Source: JBAOHV01 sp963714875 (GTDB lineage: Bacteria > Actinomycetota > Acidimicrobiia > Acidimicrobiales > Microtrichaceae). From it: 64,000 nt of DNA. The notes under the pieces were generated by a model. It searched no databases. It was not told the DNA's origin and saw only the letters and a list, made by a program, of their open reading frames with translations. Every line of letters starts with the position of its first letter. Positions within the stretch are counted from its first letter, which is position 1. A program made the translations under genes and the position numbers. Shown here in pieces: positions 32,546 to 42,086 of this stretch. Where the stretch lies: assembly GCA_963714875.1 (NCBI GenBank), contig CAVQQI010000001.1, positions 62,001 through 126,000 of the forward strand. The letters are read 5' to 3'.

Positions 32546-33557
32546 TCAAGTGCGGCGGGTGTCGTGTCGGTCGAAGAAGTCCAGGATCAGGCTCGTCGCC
32601 GAGATGCTCTCGGTGGGTTGGCCCGCTACGGCAGAGAAGTCGAAACCGTCGAGGAACTCGGCCTGACCCTCGGCTGACCCTCGGGCCGAGGCGGCGGCTC
32701 GGCATCGGGCTGACCCAGATCCTCCACGAGGTCCGAACCGGGCCACGTGTGGCCGCCGCCGAGCACCGTGGTCAGCACGAACTCGGCGTCGTCGTCGCAG
32801 TCGGCCCAGATCCGTACCTCGATGTCGGCGAAGGGTGTCGCCGACGTTGGGCCGGTGCAGTTGGCCCGATCGGCAAGGTCCTGCATCCGGTCGTGGACCG
32901 CGACCACCTCGTAGTCCTGGCCGACCACCTGCCCGCCGGCTGCTGGGATCAACGGATCGGCGTCGCCGTGGATCGCGTGCAGCGGGATGGACCTTGCGGG
33001 TTCGCAGGAGCCGACCAGGTTCACCCCCGCGACCGGGGCAGCAGCGGCGAACCGGGTGGTCGACCCACATGTGAGTGCCATGGTCATGCCCGCGCCGTTG
33101 GACATGCCGGTCACGAACAGCCGGTCGGGGTCGATGCACTGCTGCTCGATGACCTCGTCGAGCAGGGCATCGATGAAGCCCAGATCGTCGGCAGGGCCGA
33201 ACCCGGGGCGCACCGCTGCGGGGTCGATGTTCCAGAACGTGGTGCGCAACGAACCGGTCGTCAGCGGCACGTCGACCTCGAGGGCCTGCGGGGTCACCAC
33301 GACATAGCCGGGCTCTCCGGCGGCATCCCCCATGCCCGACAGCATCGACTGCTGCTGTGCGTTGGAAGAGAACCCGTGCAGGTCGACCACCAGTGGGGCG
33401 GCCTCGCTCGGATCCAGCCCGTCTGGCATCCCCAGCAGGTACTCGCGGCTGACGCCGTCGACGTCGATCGAGAGCTCTTGGGTGCCGCTGGTCTGGTCAC
33501 GGACGCACGCCGCCCCGGCACCCGGCTCCCAGGTGTGCCACGGACCGTGCCGATCAT
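32546..33557 (-). pseudogene. CE1/PHB-depolymerase-like esterase, frameshifted by an 11-bp duplication and lacking a start
   Basis: The body matches the intact esterase at 23156-24217: CVRDQTSGTQELSIDVDGVSREYLLGMPDG, VVDLHGFSSNAQQQ, FVTGMSNGAGMTMALTCGSTTRFAAAAPVAG (Ser), IHGDADPLIP (Asp), VLGGGHTWPGSDL (His). After the His the frame runs into a Pro/Ser tail; deleting one copy of an 11-bp tandem duplication (32663-32684) restores PRPEGQAEFLDGFDFSAVAG and a helical end FFDRHDTRRT stopping at 32546. No in-frame start or signal peptide exists upstream of the conserved Cys at 33505-33507, so the 5' end is also damaged. Confidence 0.7.
32663..32684. repeat. 11-bp tandem duplication that breaks the esterase frame
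   Basis: CTGACCCTCGG occurs at 32663-32673 and again at 32674-32684. Eleven is not a multiple of three, and removing one copy restores the conserved reading frame. Confidence 0.88.
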
Positions 33558-33667
33558 GACGGGCTCCGCCGCGCAGTCGGTGGCCTCCCTTCGACCGAGT
33601 GGACCCCTGACGACGTGTCGTCCCGACGTTTTGCTCACTCTCGGCCTCGGCCCGCCGAACGAGATTC

Positions 33668-36600
33668 ATGGATCGACTGCGCCGACCTGCCCGAGCGACG
33701 TTGCGACGAGCGCTGGTGACCACGTCGCTGGTCGCGCTGACCGTGACGACCATGGTGGGGGCGGTGATGCCGGTCGCGATGGCCCAGGAAGCCCCGCCGG
33801 GGGAGACGATCCCCGCCGCGTCGGAGGAGTCGACCGAGGCGGGCGCCGATGCTCGCGAGGACGCGCCGGACACCGAGGGCTCGTCGGAGGACGACGACGC
33901 TCCCGGTTCGACCGTGCCGACCGTTCCTGCTGCCCCCGTCGTCGGCGTCGACCCGTCGCCGGACCCGGCCGACCCCGCAGGGCCCGGCCCGACGGTCGCC
34001 CCTGCTGTGGACCCCGTCGAGCCGATCGAACCCGCGGACCTGCGGGTGAGCGCGAGCAGCGTGGAGACGGTGGACGACGATGTGGAGTACCGCGCCGCGC
34101 TCGCCACCTTGTCGATCGACCCGAACGGACCGCACACGATCACCCTCGGAGCCAGCTTCACGCTGACCGAGCCCGGTGACCCGACCTACACCGGTGACCA
34201 GGACCTGACGATCTCCGGTGCGGGTCGTTCCATCGATGCCGGCGGTACACGGCGGGCGCTCGACGCGACGGGGTCGAGCGCCACGATCACGCTGGAGCTC
34301 CTGACCGTGGCGAACGGATCGGCGGACGATGGTGGCGCAGTGGCGGCGGCGGGTGCCCTGATCATCACCGCCTGCCAGTTCACCGACAACGTCGCCGCCG
34401 ACGACGGTGGCGCGATCCACACGCCCGGATCGGTCCAGGTGTCCAACTCGCTGCTCACCGGCAATAGCTCGGGTGCTGACGGCGGCGCCATCTCCGCCGC
34501 GTCCGGCACGGTCATCGCGTCGACGTTCGCGAACAACTCGGCCGACAGCGAAGGCGGCGCCGTCGAGTTCTTCGATGACGCCGCAGCGCTCAGCACGGTC
34601 ACCGGCTCGACGATGACCGCCAACACCGCGAGCTCCTACGGCGGAGCCCTGTCGGTCTACAGCGAGCTGGCGAGGATCACCGGGACGAGCTTCACCTCAA
34701 ACAGCTCGGACGCCTCCCAGGGGGGCGGCATCTATGCCTGGGCCGAACTCGATGTCGCCGGGTCGACGTTCGCGGACAACTCGGCCGACAGCGAGGGCGG
34801 TGGCCTGGACGGCAACGACGTGCAGATCTCCGGCTCGACGTTCACCGGCAACGACGCCGGCGACGACGGTGGGGCGCGCACGCTGATGACTCCCTGCAGA
34901 TCTCCGACAGCACGTTCGAGTCGAACAGTTCTGTCGATGACGGTGGCGCCGCCGGGGTGCGCGGCAGCGGGGCGACGATGACGATCACCGACTCGGTGTT
35001 CACGACCAACTCCGCGGACGACGACGGCGGAGCGGTCTACGCCGCCTCGGGAGCCGTCTCGGGCTCCTCGTTCACCGCGAACAGCTCGGGTGACGACGGC
35101 GGCGCCGTGCACTTCTCCGACTCGGCGCCACTGAGCACCGTGCACGACTCGGAGTTCGTCGAGAACGAGAGCGTCGAGGAGGGCGGCGCGCTGTGGTCGT
35201 TCACCGATGTGCTGCGAGTCACCGACTCCACGTTCACCGACAACGCATCGACCGATGATCAAGCGGGCGCGCTCTACGCCTGGGAGCGCGTCGAGGTGAG
35301 CGGCTCGACCTTCACCGGCAACTCCGCGTTCGACGAGGGCGGCGCACTCGACGGCGACGACGTCGTGATCGAGAACTCGACGTTCGACTCGAATTCCGCC
35401 GGCGCCGATGCCGACGGCGGCGCCGTGCACGGCGATGAGGGGATGTCCATCACCGACAGCGAGTTCACCGGCAACACCGCAGGTGGCGACGGCGGCGCAG
35501 CCGGCGTGCGCGACGGCGCGATCTCGGTCACGGGTTCGACCTTCACCGGGAACTCCGCCGACAGCGAGGGTGGCGCACTCCTCGGCCAACTCGTCGTCAG
35601 CGTCGTGAACTCCACCTTCACCGACAACTCCGCGGGCAGCGAAGCGGGCGCGATCGAGGCCTGGACCGGCGGCGAAGGCGTCACGACCATCAGCGGGTCG
35701 ACGTTCACGGACAACAGCGCTGGTGACTACGGCGGCGTGCTCGACACCGGCGCCTTCTTCGTGTCGGACTCGACCTTCACGAACAACAGCACGGACTCCG
35801 ACGACGGAGGTGCGCTCTGGGCCGAGCTGCCGTCGACGCTCGACGGCTCGACCTTCACCGGCAACTCCAGTGGCGACGCAGGGCGGCGCGATCTACAGCG
35901 AGGCGGAAGTCGCCATCACCGGCAGCACCTTCACCGAGAACGTCGCCGACGACGACGGTGGCGCGGTCTACTCCGACACGGAGGCAACCGTCGACGCCAG
36001 CTCGTTCACCGACAACGTTGCCGGCGACGACGGCGGCGGGATCGCAGCCGATGAGGTCACGGTGTCCGACAGCACCTTCACCGGCAACGTCGCCGATGGC
36101 GACGGCGGGGGGCTCGTCGGCGTGATCGTGGCGGTGTCCGATGGCACCTTCACCGGCAACGAGGCCCAGGGCGGCGACGGCGGCGGGTTCGACTCCGACG
36201 AAGCGACGGTCACGGCCTCCTCGTTCAGTGGCAACTCCTCGAGCCGCGACGGCGGAGCGTTCTGGGCCGAGGATCCCTCCACCGTCGCGGGCTCCACGTT
36301 CGACTCGAACACCTCGGAGCGTGACGGCGGCGCGGTCTTCACCGAGGACGAGCTCACCGTGAGCAACTCCACGTTCTCGTCCAACGCGACCAGCGGACGT
36401 GGCGGCGCCATCGCCGCCGAGGCCGAGCCGCTGGAACTGCGGTTCGTCACCATGGCGGCCAACCGCGCCGAGGGCGGCGGCGCCGACGTGGCGACCTTCG
36501 AACTGGCAGCGACCCTGGACGTCGACGGCTCGGTGTTCGCCTCGACCGGGTCCTGCGACCTCGCCGGCGCCACCGCGGGGGCGGACAACTTCGACGGCGG

Positions 36601-37447
36601 CGAGACGTGCGGCCTGGAGGAGGCCAACAACATCGTCGACGGCGGCGACCCGGGTCTGGACCCGCTGGCCGACAACGGTGGCGCCACCTCGACCCGGTTG
36701 CCCGGGGCAGCAAGCCCGCTACTCCTCGCGATCAGTGAGACGCGCTGCGCAACCCTCGCTTCGGACGCCCTCGCAACCGATCAGCGCGGCGGTCCCCGCC
36801 CCTCGCCGAGTGGTGCACGTTGCACCATCGGATCGGTCAACACCGCTGCAGCCGCTCCGGGAGCGCCGGTCGAGGTCGCAACATCGAGCGGGCCTGAGGG
36901 CGTCGCTCTCAGCTGGTCCGCTCCACTCGATGACGGCGGGAGCGCCGTCACGTCCTATTTGATCGAGTCGTCCACCGACGGCGCAGCCTGGTCGGGCGTC
37001 ACCGGGGTCGCCGCATCCGCAGCCGCCGACGTCGCGCCGGCCATCGGCTTCGTCGCCGCGGCCACCGACACGGCGGCACCGTCGGCGCAGGGAGCGGCCG
37101 AGCTGAGCGGCGTGACACAGCTGGGCGCCACCTCGATCATGCTGCCCGCCGCTGCCGAGGGGACGACGGTCCGCTACCGGGTCGCCGCGGTGAACGCGGT
37201 CGGGCAGGGCCCGTACTCGAGGGTCGCCTCGGTCGACGGACCTGCGCCAGCAGTTCCCACCGGCGACGCCACTTCACCCGAGGCGACCGGCGACCGTGGG
37301 CCCACCTCGCTCGCCTTCACCGGCAGCGAACCGATCCGACTGGTCGAGTTCGCGGCGATGCTCGCGGTCATCGGGTTGGCGGTGCTGATCGTCGCTCGCC
37401 GTGTCCGCCGCGGCGGCGTCGACGGATCCGCTCGCCCGTTGTCGTAG
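33668..37447 (+). CDS. Secreted parallel beta-helix surface protein with sortase-type C-terminus; two compensating frameshifts
   Basis: About 1,259 residues if read through. Signal peptide MDRLRRPARATLRRALVTTS... ending MPVAMA-QEA, an acidic Pro-rich stretch, then ~40 right-handed beta-helix rungs of the type GSTFTGNSADSEGGAL. The frame is 2 from 33668, must shift one base at about 34875 to reach the frame open at 34957-36054, and shifts back at about 35880 (an extra G) to the frame ending at 37447. Total length is divisible by three. The C-terminus has a fibronectin-III-like segment (APGAPVEVATSSGPEGVALSWSAP) and SLAFTGSEP, a transmembrane helix and RRVRRG, an LAxTG sorting signal for a class E-type sortase. 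Probable cell-surface adhesin or matrix protein. Confidence 0.85.
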
Positions 37448-37554
37448 CACCCGGCCATCGGACGCTCCATCTCCTCGGGCGTCACGTCGGCGACGTGTTG
37501 GCCGCGGTCGGTCGACTGCTCGACGGTTGCTGCAGGGACCGGGCCGCGAGTGGG

Positions 37555-37560
37555 TAGGTT
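37555..37560 (+). promoter_or_regulatory. Candidate -10 element (leaderless) of phhB
   Basis: TAGGTT, 6 nt before ATG 37567. Confidence 0.45.
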
Positions 37561-37566
37561 CGGCCC

Positions 37567-37872
37567 ATGGCACGCCCCGAATCCCTTGCTCCGGACGAGA
37601 TCGACGCAGCGCTGCAGGACCTGGCCGGCTGGGCCCTGGTGGACGGCAAGCTCCACTCGGAGTTCCGCTTCGCCGATTTCGCCGAGGCGTTCGGTTTCAT
37701 GGCAGCGGTCGCGACCGAGGCTGCGCGGTTGGATCACCATCCCGAGTGGTCGAACGTGTTCTCCAAGGTCTCGGTCGATCTGGTGACCCACGACGCGGGC
37801 GGGATCACCTCGCTCGACGTCGAACTGGCGACCCGGATGTCGGCACTCGCCATCGCCATCGCCTCGTCGTAA
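37567..37872 (+). CDS. phhB: Pterin-4a-carbinolamine dehydratase
   Basis: 101 residues, the full family length. Motif DHHPEWSNVFSKVSVDLVTHDAGGITSLDVELA contains the catalytic His pair and the conserved EWxNVxxxV; the N-terminus (ALQDLAGWALVDGKLHSEFRFADFAEAFGFM) is also standard. It dehydrates 4a-hydroxytetrahydrobiopterin, recycling the pterin cofactor of aromatic amino acid hydroxylases; in bacteria without those it may serve molybdopterin metabolism. No hydroxylase gene is in the window. Confidence 0.93.
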   Translation: MARPESLAPDEIDAALQDLAGWALVDGKLHSEFRFADFAEAFGFMAAVATEAARLDHHPEWSNVFSKVSVDLVTHDAGGITSLDVELATRMSALAIAIASS

Positions 37873-37875
37873 CCT
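37870..37875 (+). promoter_or_regulatory. Candidate -10 element (leaderless) of the lipoprotein phosphodiesterase gene
   Basis: TAACCT overlaps the phhB stop codon (TAA at 37870-37872) and ends 7 nt before ATG 37883. Confidence 0.4.
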
Positions 37876-37882
37876 CCACGCC

Positions 37883-38908
37883 ATGTGGCGTTCAGGTGGG
37901 CGGGGGAGTGGTCGGCGTGTTGCGCGCGTGGTTGGCGCCGGAGCGGCGTTGGTCGCAGCAGGCGTCCTGGTCGGGGCATGCGCTCCGCCGCCGTCGGACC
38001 CCGGTAGCCCGCCGACGACCATCGAGCCGTTGCCGGCCCCGCCGGCGCAGTTCACCACGCTCGCCTACAACGTCGCCGGCCTGCCCCAAGGCATTTCCGG
38101 GTCCGACCCCGAGCGGAACATCCCACTGATCAGCCCGCTGCTGAACGACTACGACGTCGTGCTGACCCAGGAGGACTTCGACTGGTGGACGCCGCTGGCG
38201 GGCCTGCTCGACTTCCGCAACTACCACTCCCGGCTGCGTGCCGACGCGACCCACCCGTACCGCACCGACGTGCACCCCGGCCCTCGTGCCGTCGGGGTCG
38301 ACCCGCAGTCTCGGCCGTTGGTGGTCGGCGACGGGATCGGGATCATGTCGCGCTTCCCGCTGACCGGCGAGGCGCACCATGCCTGGTCGAAGTGCAACGG
38401 CGACGCCTTCTTCGGAGCCGCCGACTGCCTGGCCATGAAGGGGTTCCGTGTCGTCACGATGACCCTGGGTGACGGCCGCGACGTCGACGTGTACAGCCTG
38501 CACGCCGAGGCGGGCAGTGGCCGTCGTGACCAGGCGTTGCAGGAGCTGAACTTCGCAGAGTTGGCCGCGGTCATCAAAGCTCGCGGCGACGATCGGGCGG
38601 TGATCGTCGGCGGCGACACCAACCTGCACATCGTCGACCGTCGTCCCGATCAGGATCCCGGCGAGGTGGACCGGGTGATCTGGGACCGATTCCTGTCGGC
38701 CACCGGCATGACCGACGTGTGCACCGCGCTCGAGTGCGACGACCCGGCTCGGATCGACAAGTTCGCCTACCGCAGTTCGGCGGAGGTCTCGTTGACGCCG
38801 GTGGAGCGCACCGTTCCCGCAGAGCGGTTCCGCACGCCGGACGGCCGGGACCTGAGCGATCACCTGCCGGTGGCGGTGCGCTGGTCCTGGGACGTGCCGT
38901 CGGCCTGA
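37883..38908 (+). CDS. Endonuclease/exonuclease/phosphatase-fold lipoprotein (sphingomyelinase-like)
   Basis: 341 residues. A basic N-terminus, hydrophobic segment and lipobox LVGAC near residue 32 mark a lipoprotein, followed by a Pro-rich linker. The EEP fold motifs are TLAYNVAGLPQG, VVLTQEDFDWW (Glu), VYSLHAEAGSG (His), VIVGGDTNLHI (Asp, Asn) and LSDHLPVAVRW (terminal Asp-His). It should be a metal-dependent phosphodiesterase outside the cell; the closest functional class by motif is bacterial neutral sphingomyelinase/phospholipase C, substrate unproven. It overlaps no gene and converges on sufU. Confidence 0.88.
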   Translation: MWRSGGRGSGRRVARVVGAGAALVAAGVLVGACAPPPSDPGSPPTTIEPLPAPPAQFTTLAYNVAGLPQGISGSDPERNIPLISPLLNDYDVVLTQEDFDWWTPLAGLLDFRNYHSRLRADATHPYRTDVHPGPRAVGVDPQSRPLVVGDGIGIMSRFPLTGEAHHAWSKCNGDAFFGAADCLAMKGFRVVTMTLGDGRDVDVYSLHAEAGSGRRDQALQELNFAELAAVIKARGDDRAVIVGGDTNLHIVDRRPDQDPGEVDRVIWDRFLSATGMTDVCTALECDDPARIDKFAYRSSAEVSLTPVERTVPAERFRTPDGRDLSDHLPVAVRWSWDVPSA

Positions 38909-39032
38909 CCGCAACCGGCAGACCAGCTCACCGGCCCGTGCTGGACAGCTGGCCGGGCGGCGGACCAGCTCGATGGAAGCTGCTGGCGGGAGCCGGCTGT
39001 GTGGGCGCCGGGTCCGGCCATCGCAGGGCCCG

Positions 39033-39530
39033 TCAGGCCGGTTCGGCCACGGCCTCGTCGATCGCCTGGGTCAGGGTGTTCCAGCTGAGGGTGGCGCACT
39101 TGATGCGCACCGGGAACTTGACCACGCCGCGCAGCGCTTCCAGGTCGCCCAGGTCGATCTCGGGGGCATCGGCGGGCACCTCGCCGTCGCCGCCCTCGAG
39201 GCCTTCTTCGTGGATCGACATCATGGACTTGAACGCCCGGGTCAGGTCACGGATCTCGCCGAGCGTGTGGTCCTTGACCGCGTCGGACATCATCGAGGCC
39301 GAGGACTGCGAGATGGAGCAGCCCTGGCCCGAGATGCGGATGTCGGTCACGACCGCCGCATCGCCCTTGGACGCATCGTCGACGTCGAGGTAGACGACGA
39401 TCTCGTCGCCGCACAGGGGATTGAACCCTTCGACGCGCCGCGCCGGGGGAGAGGGCAGCTCGCCCCGGTTCCGGGGGCTGCGGTAGTGGTCGAGGATGAT
39501 CTCGCGGTAGAGCTCTTCGAGGCCCGACAT
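39033..39530 (-). CDS. sufU: Iron-sulfur cluster assembly protein SufU
   Basis: 165 residues, ATG 39530 with GGAGGG upstream. The three conserved Cys are in NPLCGDEIVVYL, ISGQGCSISQSSASMM and RIKCATLSWNTL, with the Asp of CGD, matching the zinc-bound, SufS-activating type. It accepts persulfide sulfur from SufS during Fe-S assembly. It lies 80 nt downstream of sufS on the same strand; sufBCD are not in the window. An insertion rich in acidic residues (EEGLEGGDGEVPADAPEIDL) lies before the last Cys motif. Confidence 0.95.
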   Translation of the reverse strand: MSGLEELYREIILDHYRSPRNRGELPSPPARRVEGFNPLCGDEIVVYLDVDDASKGDAAVVTDIRISGQGCSISQSSASMMSDAVKDHTLGEIRDLTRAFKSMMSIHEEGLEGGDGEVPADAPEIDLGDLEALRGVVKFPVRIKCATLSWNTLTQAIDEAVAEPA

Positions 39531-39610
39531 GCGGTGCCCTCCGTGGTGGTCGGCAGCACTGGGTGCTGGTCCGGTCTAGCTGGTCGGAACGTGGTCGTGT
39601 GGTTGGGGTG

Positions 39611-40882
39611 TCACAACGTGAAGAAGCTGCCGGCGTCCTCGAGCGCATCTGCGAGCGCATCGACGTCGGACTCGTCGTTGTAGACGTACCACGATGCTCG
39701 CGCGGTGGCGCCGACTCCGAGAACTCTCATCAGCGGTTTGGCGCAGTGGTGGCCGGGACGGACGCACACGCCGTGCTGGTCGAGCACCTGCGACAGGTCA
39801 TGGGGGTGCAGGTCGCCGAAGGCGAAGCTCATCACGCCGCCACGTGGGGTCGCCCGGTCCGGGCCGTGGATCGTGAGCTTGTCGCCGAAGCGCTCGGTCA
39901 ACACCGACATGGCGTAGCCGGTCAGCTCCATCTCGTGGCGACGCACCGCATCCATGCCGAGCGCCTCCAGGTAGTCCACCGCAGCGCCCAGCCCGACGAT
40001 CTCCGCGATCGGCGGGGTGCCGGCCTCGAACTTGTGGGGGAGATCCGCGGCGACGAAGCCGTCGAGCCGCACGTCCAGGATCATGCCGCCGCCACCGAGG
40101 AACGGGGGCATGGCCTCGAGCAGCTCGCGGCGTCCCCACAGGACTCCCACACCGGTCGGGCCCAGCATCTTGTGCCCGGAGAACGCCAGGAAGTCCGCGC
40201 CCAGCTCGGTCACGTCGGTGGCGAGGTGCGGTACGTACTGACAGGCATCGACGCTGACCACCGCACCACGTTCGTGAGCCATGTCGGCGAGCGTTCGAAC
40301 CGGTGGCAGCGTGCCGGTGACGTTGGACATCGCGGTGATGCCGAGCAGCGAGACGCCGTCCATCAGCTGCTCGATGCCGGACAGATCGAGGGTCGCGTCC
40401 GCGTGCAGCGGGATCCACCGCACCTCGAACCCTCTCTCGGCGGCGAGCTGCTGCCATGGGACGATGTCGGCGTGGTGTTCCAGTTGGCTGAGCAGCACGA
40501 CGTCGCCCGGTCCCAGGTTCGCCCCGCCCCACGACCGTGCGACCAGGTTGATGGACTCGGTGGCGTTCTTGGTGAACACGACCTCGTCGGGGTGGGCCGC
40601 ACCGATGAAGCGGGCGACCTTCGAGCGGGCGCCCTCCATGGCGTTGGTGGCCTCTTCGGCCATCGTGTACGCAGCGCGGTGCACGTTCGCATGGCTGTGC
40701 TCGTAGTACCGGTCCATCGCGTCGAGCACCTGGCGGGGCTTCTGTGACGACGCAGCGGAATCGAGGAACACCAGAGGACGGTCGTGGACGGTCCGCGAGA
40801 GGATCGGGAAGTCCGCCTTGATCGCCGCGACGTCCAGATCCGGTGACGTCATGTCCACAGTGGGCTGTGGCTCGGGGGGCAT
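39611..40882 (-). CDS. sufS: Cysteine desulfurase SufS
   Basis: 423 residues from ATG 40882 (MPPEPQPTVDMTSPD); the ATG at 40852 is an alternative. PLP lysine in DFLAFSGHKMLGPTGVGVL, His in QLEHHADIVPWQ, and active Cys in GVCVRPGHHCAKPLMRVLG are present, and the N-terminus DFPILSRTVHDRPLVFLDSAASSQKP is typical of group II desulfurases. It removes sulfur from cysteine and hands it to SufU. The start is preceded by TAGACT at 7 nt and by a 24-bp dyad just upstream, suggesting repressor control. Confidence 0.95.
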   Translation of the reverse strand: MPPEPQPTVDMTSPDLDVAAIKADFPILSRTVHDRPLVFLDSAASSQKPRQVLDAMDRYYEHSHANVHRAAYTMAEEATNAMEGARSKVARFIGAAHPDEVVFTKNATESINLVARSWGGANLGPGDVVLLSQLEHHADIVPWQQLAAERGFEVRWIPLHADATLDLSGIEQLMDGVSLLGITAMSNVTGTLPPVRTLADMAHERGAVVSVDACQYVPHLATDVTELGADFLAFSGHKMLGPTGVGVLWGRRELLEAMPPFLGGGGMILDVRLDGFVAADLPHKFEAGTPPIAEIVGLGAAVDYLEALGMDAVRRHEMELTGYAMSVLTERFGDKLTIHGPDRATPRGGVMSFAFGDLHPHDLSQVLDQHGVCVRPGHHCAKPLMRVLGVGATARASWYVYNDESDVDALADALEDAGSFFTL

Positions 40883-40889
40883 GCGGTGC

Positions 40890-40919
40890 AGTCTATTTCC
40901 CCTACTCGCGTAGTGGAAA
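40890..40919 (-). promoter_or_regulatory. sufS promoter with adjoining inverted repeat (candidate operator)
   Basis: On the minus strand TAGACT (40890-40895) ends 7 nt before ATG 40882. Directly upstream lies a dyad: TTTCCCCTAC at 40896-40905 and GTAGTGGAAA at 40910-40919 on the plus strand, a 10-bp inverted repeat with one mismatch around a 4-nt centre. A protein bound there would cover the -10/-35 spacer. Confidence 0.55.
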
Positions 40920-40990
40920 CAGTCGGGCGTCCGACACCTGCTGGGGTGCGTCGATGGCCGGGCCCTCGGGCGACGGGGCATCGGCGGTGT

Positions 40991-41377
40991 TCAGCCATGG
41001 TCACGCAGGTCTTCCTTCCAGGCACGGAACCGCTCGTGGTGCGTGCCGCTGGGACCCGCGCCGGATCCGGTGCCGTCGGGGAAGAGCCGGAAGCTCACCG
41101 ATCGGTCCAGGTCGGTCGAGTCGACAGCGGTGTAGCGGGCATCTCCTCGGCGCGCCGGTCCCGCACGCCACAGGAGCCATGGGCCGATGCGCCGCTTGTA
41201 GGCGGCTTCGACGCCGCCGATGTCGTCGCCCGATGCCAGCAGCACCGCCGGCGCCTCGATCCACGCCGATGCTGCGATGTTGCGGTCCCTGGTCGGTGTG
41301 GGCGGAAGGTCCTCGGTGTGGACCGGGGTCCGATCGATCGGTCGTTCGTCTGAGCGCAGCGGTCGGTCGTCCACCAC
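40991..41377 (-). CDS. Conserved hypothetical protein
   Basis: 128 residues from GTG 41377. The part from RNIAASAWIEAPAVLLASGDDIGGVEAAYKRRIGPWLLWRAGPARRGDARY to the C-terminal FRAWKEDLRDHG has the composition of a real, folded domain with conserved Trp residues, but I recognise no family. There are no transmembrane segments. The first ~30 residues are Arg/Asp/Pro-rich and may not all be translated. It sits between the MBL hydrolase and sufS on the same strand, transcribed toward the MBL gene. Confidence 0.5.
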   Translation of the reverse strand: MVDDRPLRSDERPIDRTPVHTEDLPPTPTRDRNIAASAWIEAPAVLLASGDDIGGVEAAYKRRIGPWLLWRAGPARRGDARYTAVDSTDLDRSVSFRLFPDGTGSGAGPSGTHHERFRAWKEDLRDHG

Positions 41378-41407
41378 GTCAGTCTCGCCGAAGTCGATGC
41401 GGCACCC

Positions 41408-42031
41408 TCACCAGCCGCGGTCGATCCACGACTGGAGCTGTGGCGCTTCGGCGCCGATGGTGGTGTCGTCGCCGTGTCCCGGCATGACGATCGTGTCGGG
41501 TGAGAGGCGTGCGAACAGCAGCCGGTCGACCGACGTGATGATGGTGTCGAAGTCGCCCCCCTCGAGGCTCGTGTTGCCGGGTCCGCCCGGGAACAGCGTG
41601 TCCCCGCTGAACAGCAGCGGTTTGCCCTCGACCTCGAAGCACATCGATCCAGGTGTGTGGCCGGGGGTCAGGATGGTGCGCAGGCGCAGGTCGCCGACCT
41701 CGATCACGGTGTCGTGCTCGATGAGCTCGTCGTAGCTGTCGAGCATCGCTGCGTCCTCGGCGGTGACCCCCACCGAGTAGCCGGCGTCGCGCATCTCGGG
41801 GATCGCCTGGATGTGGTCCCAGTGGCCGTGGGTCTCCAGCACCCGCCGCACGTTCAGCGCCGCGGCGAGGTCGAGCAGACGCTCGTGCTCGTTGGCCGCG
41901 TCGAGCAGCACGGCGTCGCCGGTGTGGCGGCACCGCAGGACGAACACGTTGTTCTCGAACGGGCCGACGACGACCTTGTGGATCTCCAGATCGGTGTCGG
42001 CATGGTGCAGGGTCGGGCTCGCTTCGGCCAT
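41408..42031 (-). CDS. Metallo-beta-lactamase fold hydrolase (glyoxalase II-like)
   Basis: 207 residues from ATG 42031. HxHxDH motif in VLETHGHWDHIQAIPEM, third His in TPGHTPGSMCFEV, bridging Asp in LLFSGDTLFPGGPGNT and final His in VMPGHGDDTTIG are all present, the complete di-metal site of glyoxalase II-like hydrolases. The probable substrate class is thioesters such as S-lactoylglutathione or a mycothiol equivalent, but this is not determinable. The frame is open to 42109 with an Arg-rich non-conserved extension. Confidence 0.9.
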   Translation of the reverse strand: MAEASPTLHHADTDLEIHKVVVGPFENNVFVLRCRHTGDAVLLDAANEHERLLDLAAALNVRRVLETHGHWDHIQAIPEMRDAGYSVGVTAEDAAMLDSYDELIEHDTVIEVGDLRLRTILTPGHTPGSMCFEVEGKPLLFSGDTLFPGGPGNTSLEGGDFDTIITSVDRLLFARLSPDTIVMPGHGDDTTIGAEAPQLQSWIDRGW

Positions 42032-42086
42032 GGCACGAGTCTCGCGCCGGTGCCATCGCCGAGCAGATCGGCATCGCCATCGCCGG

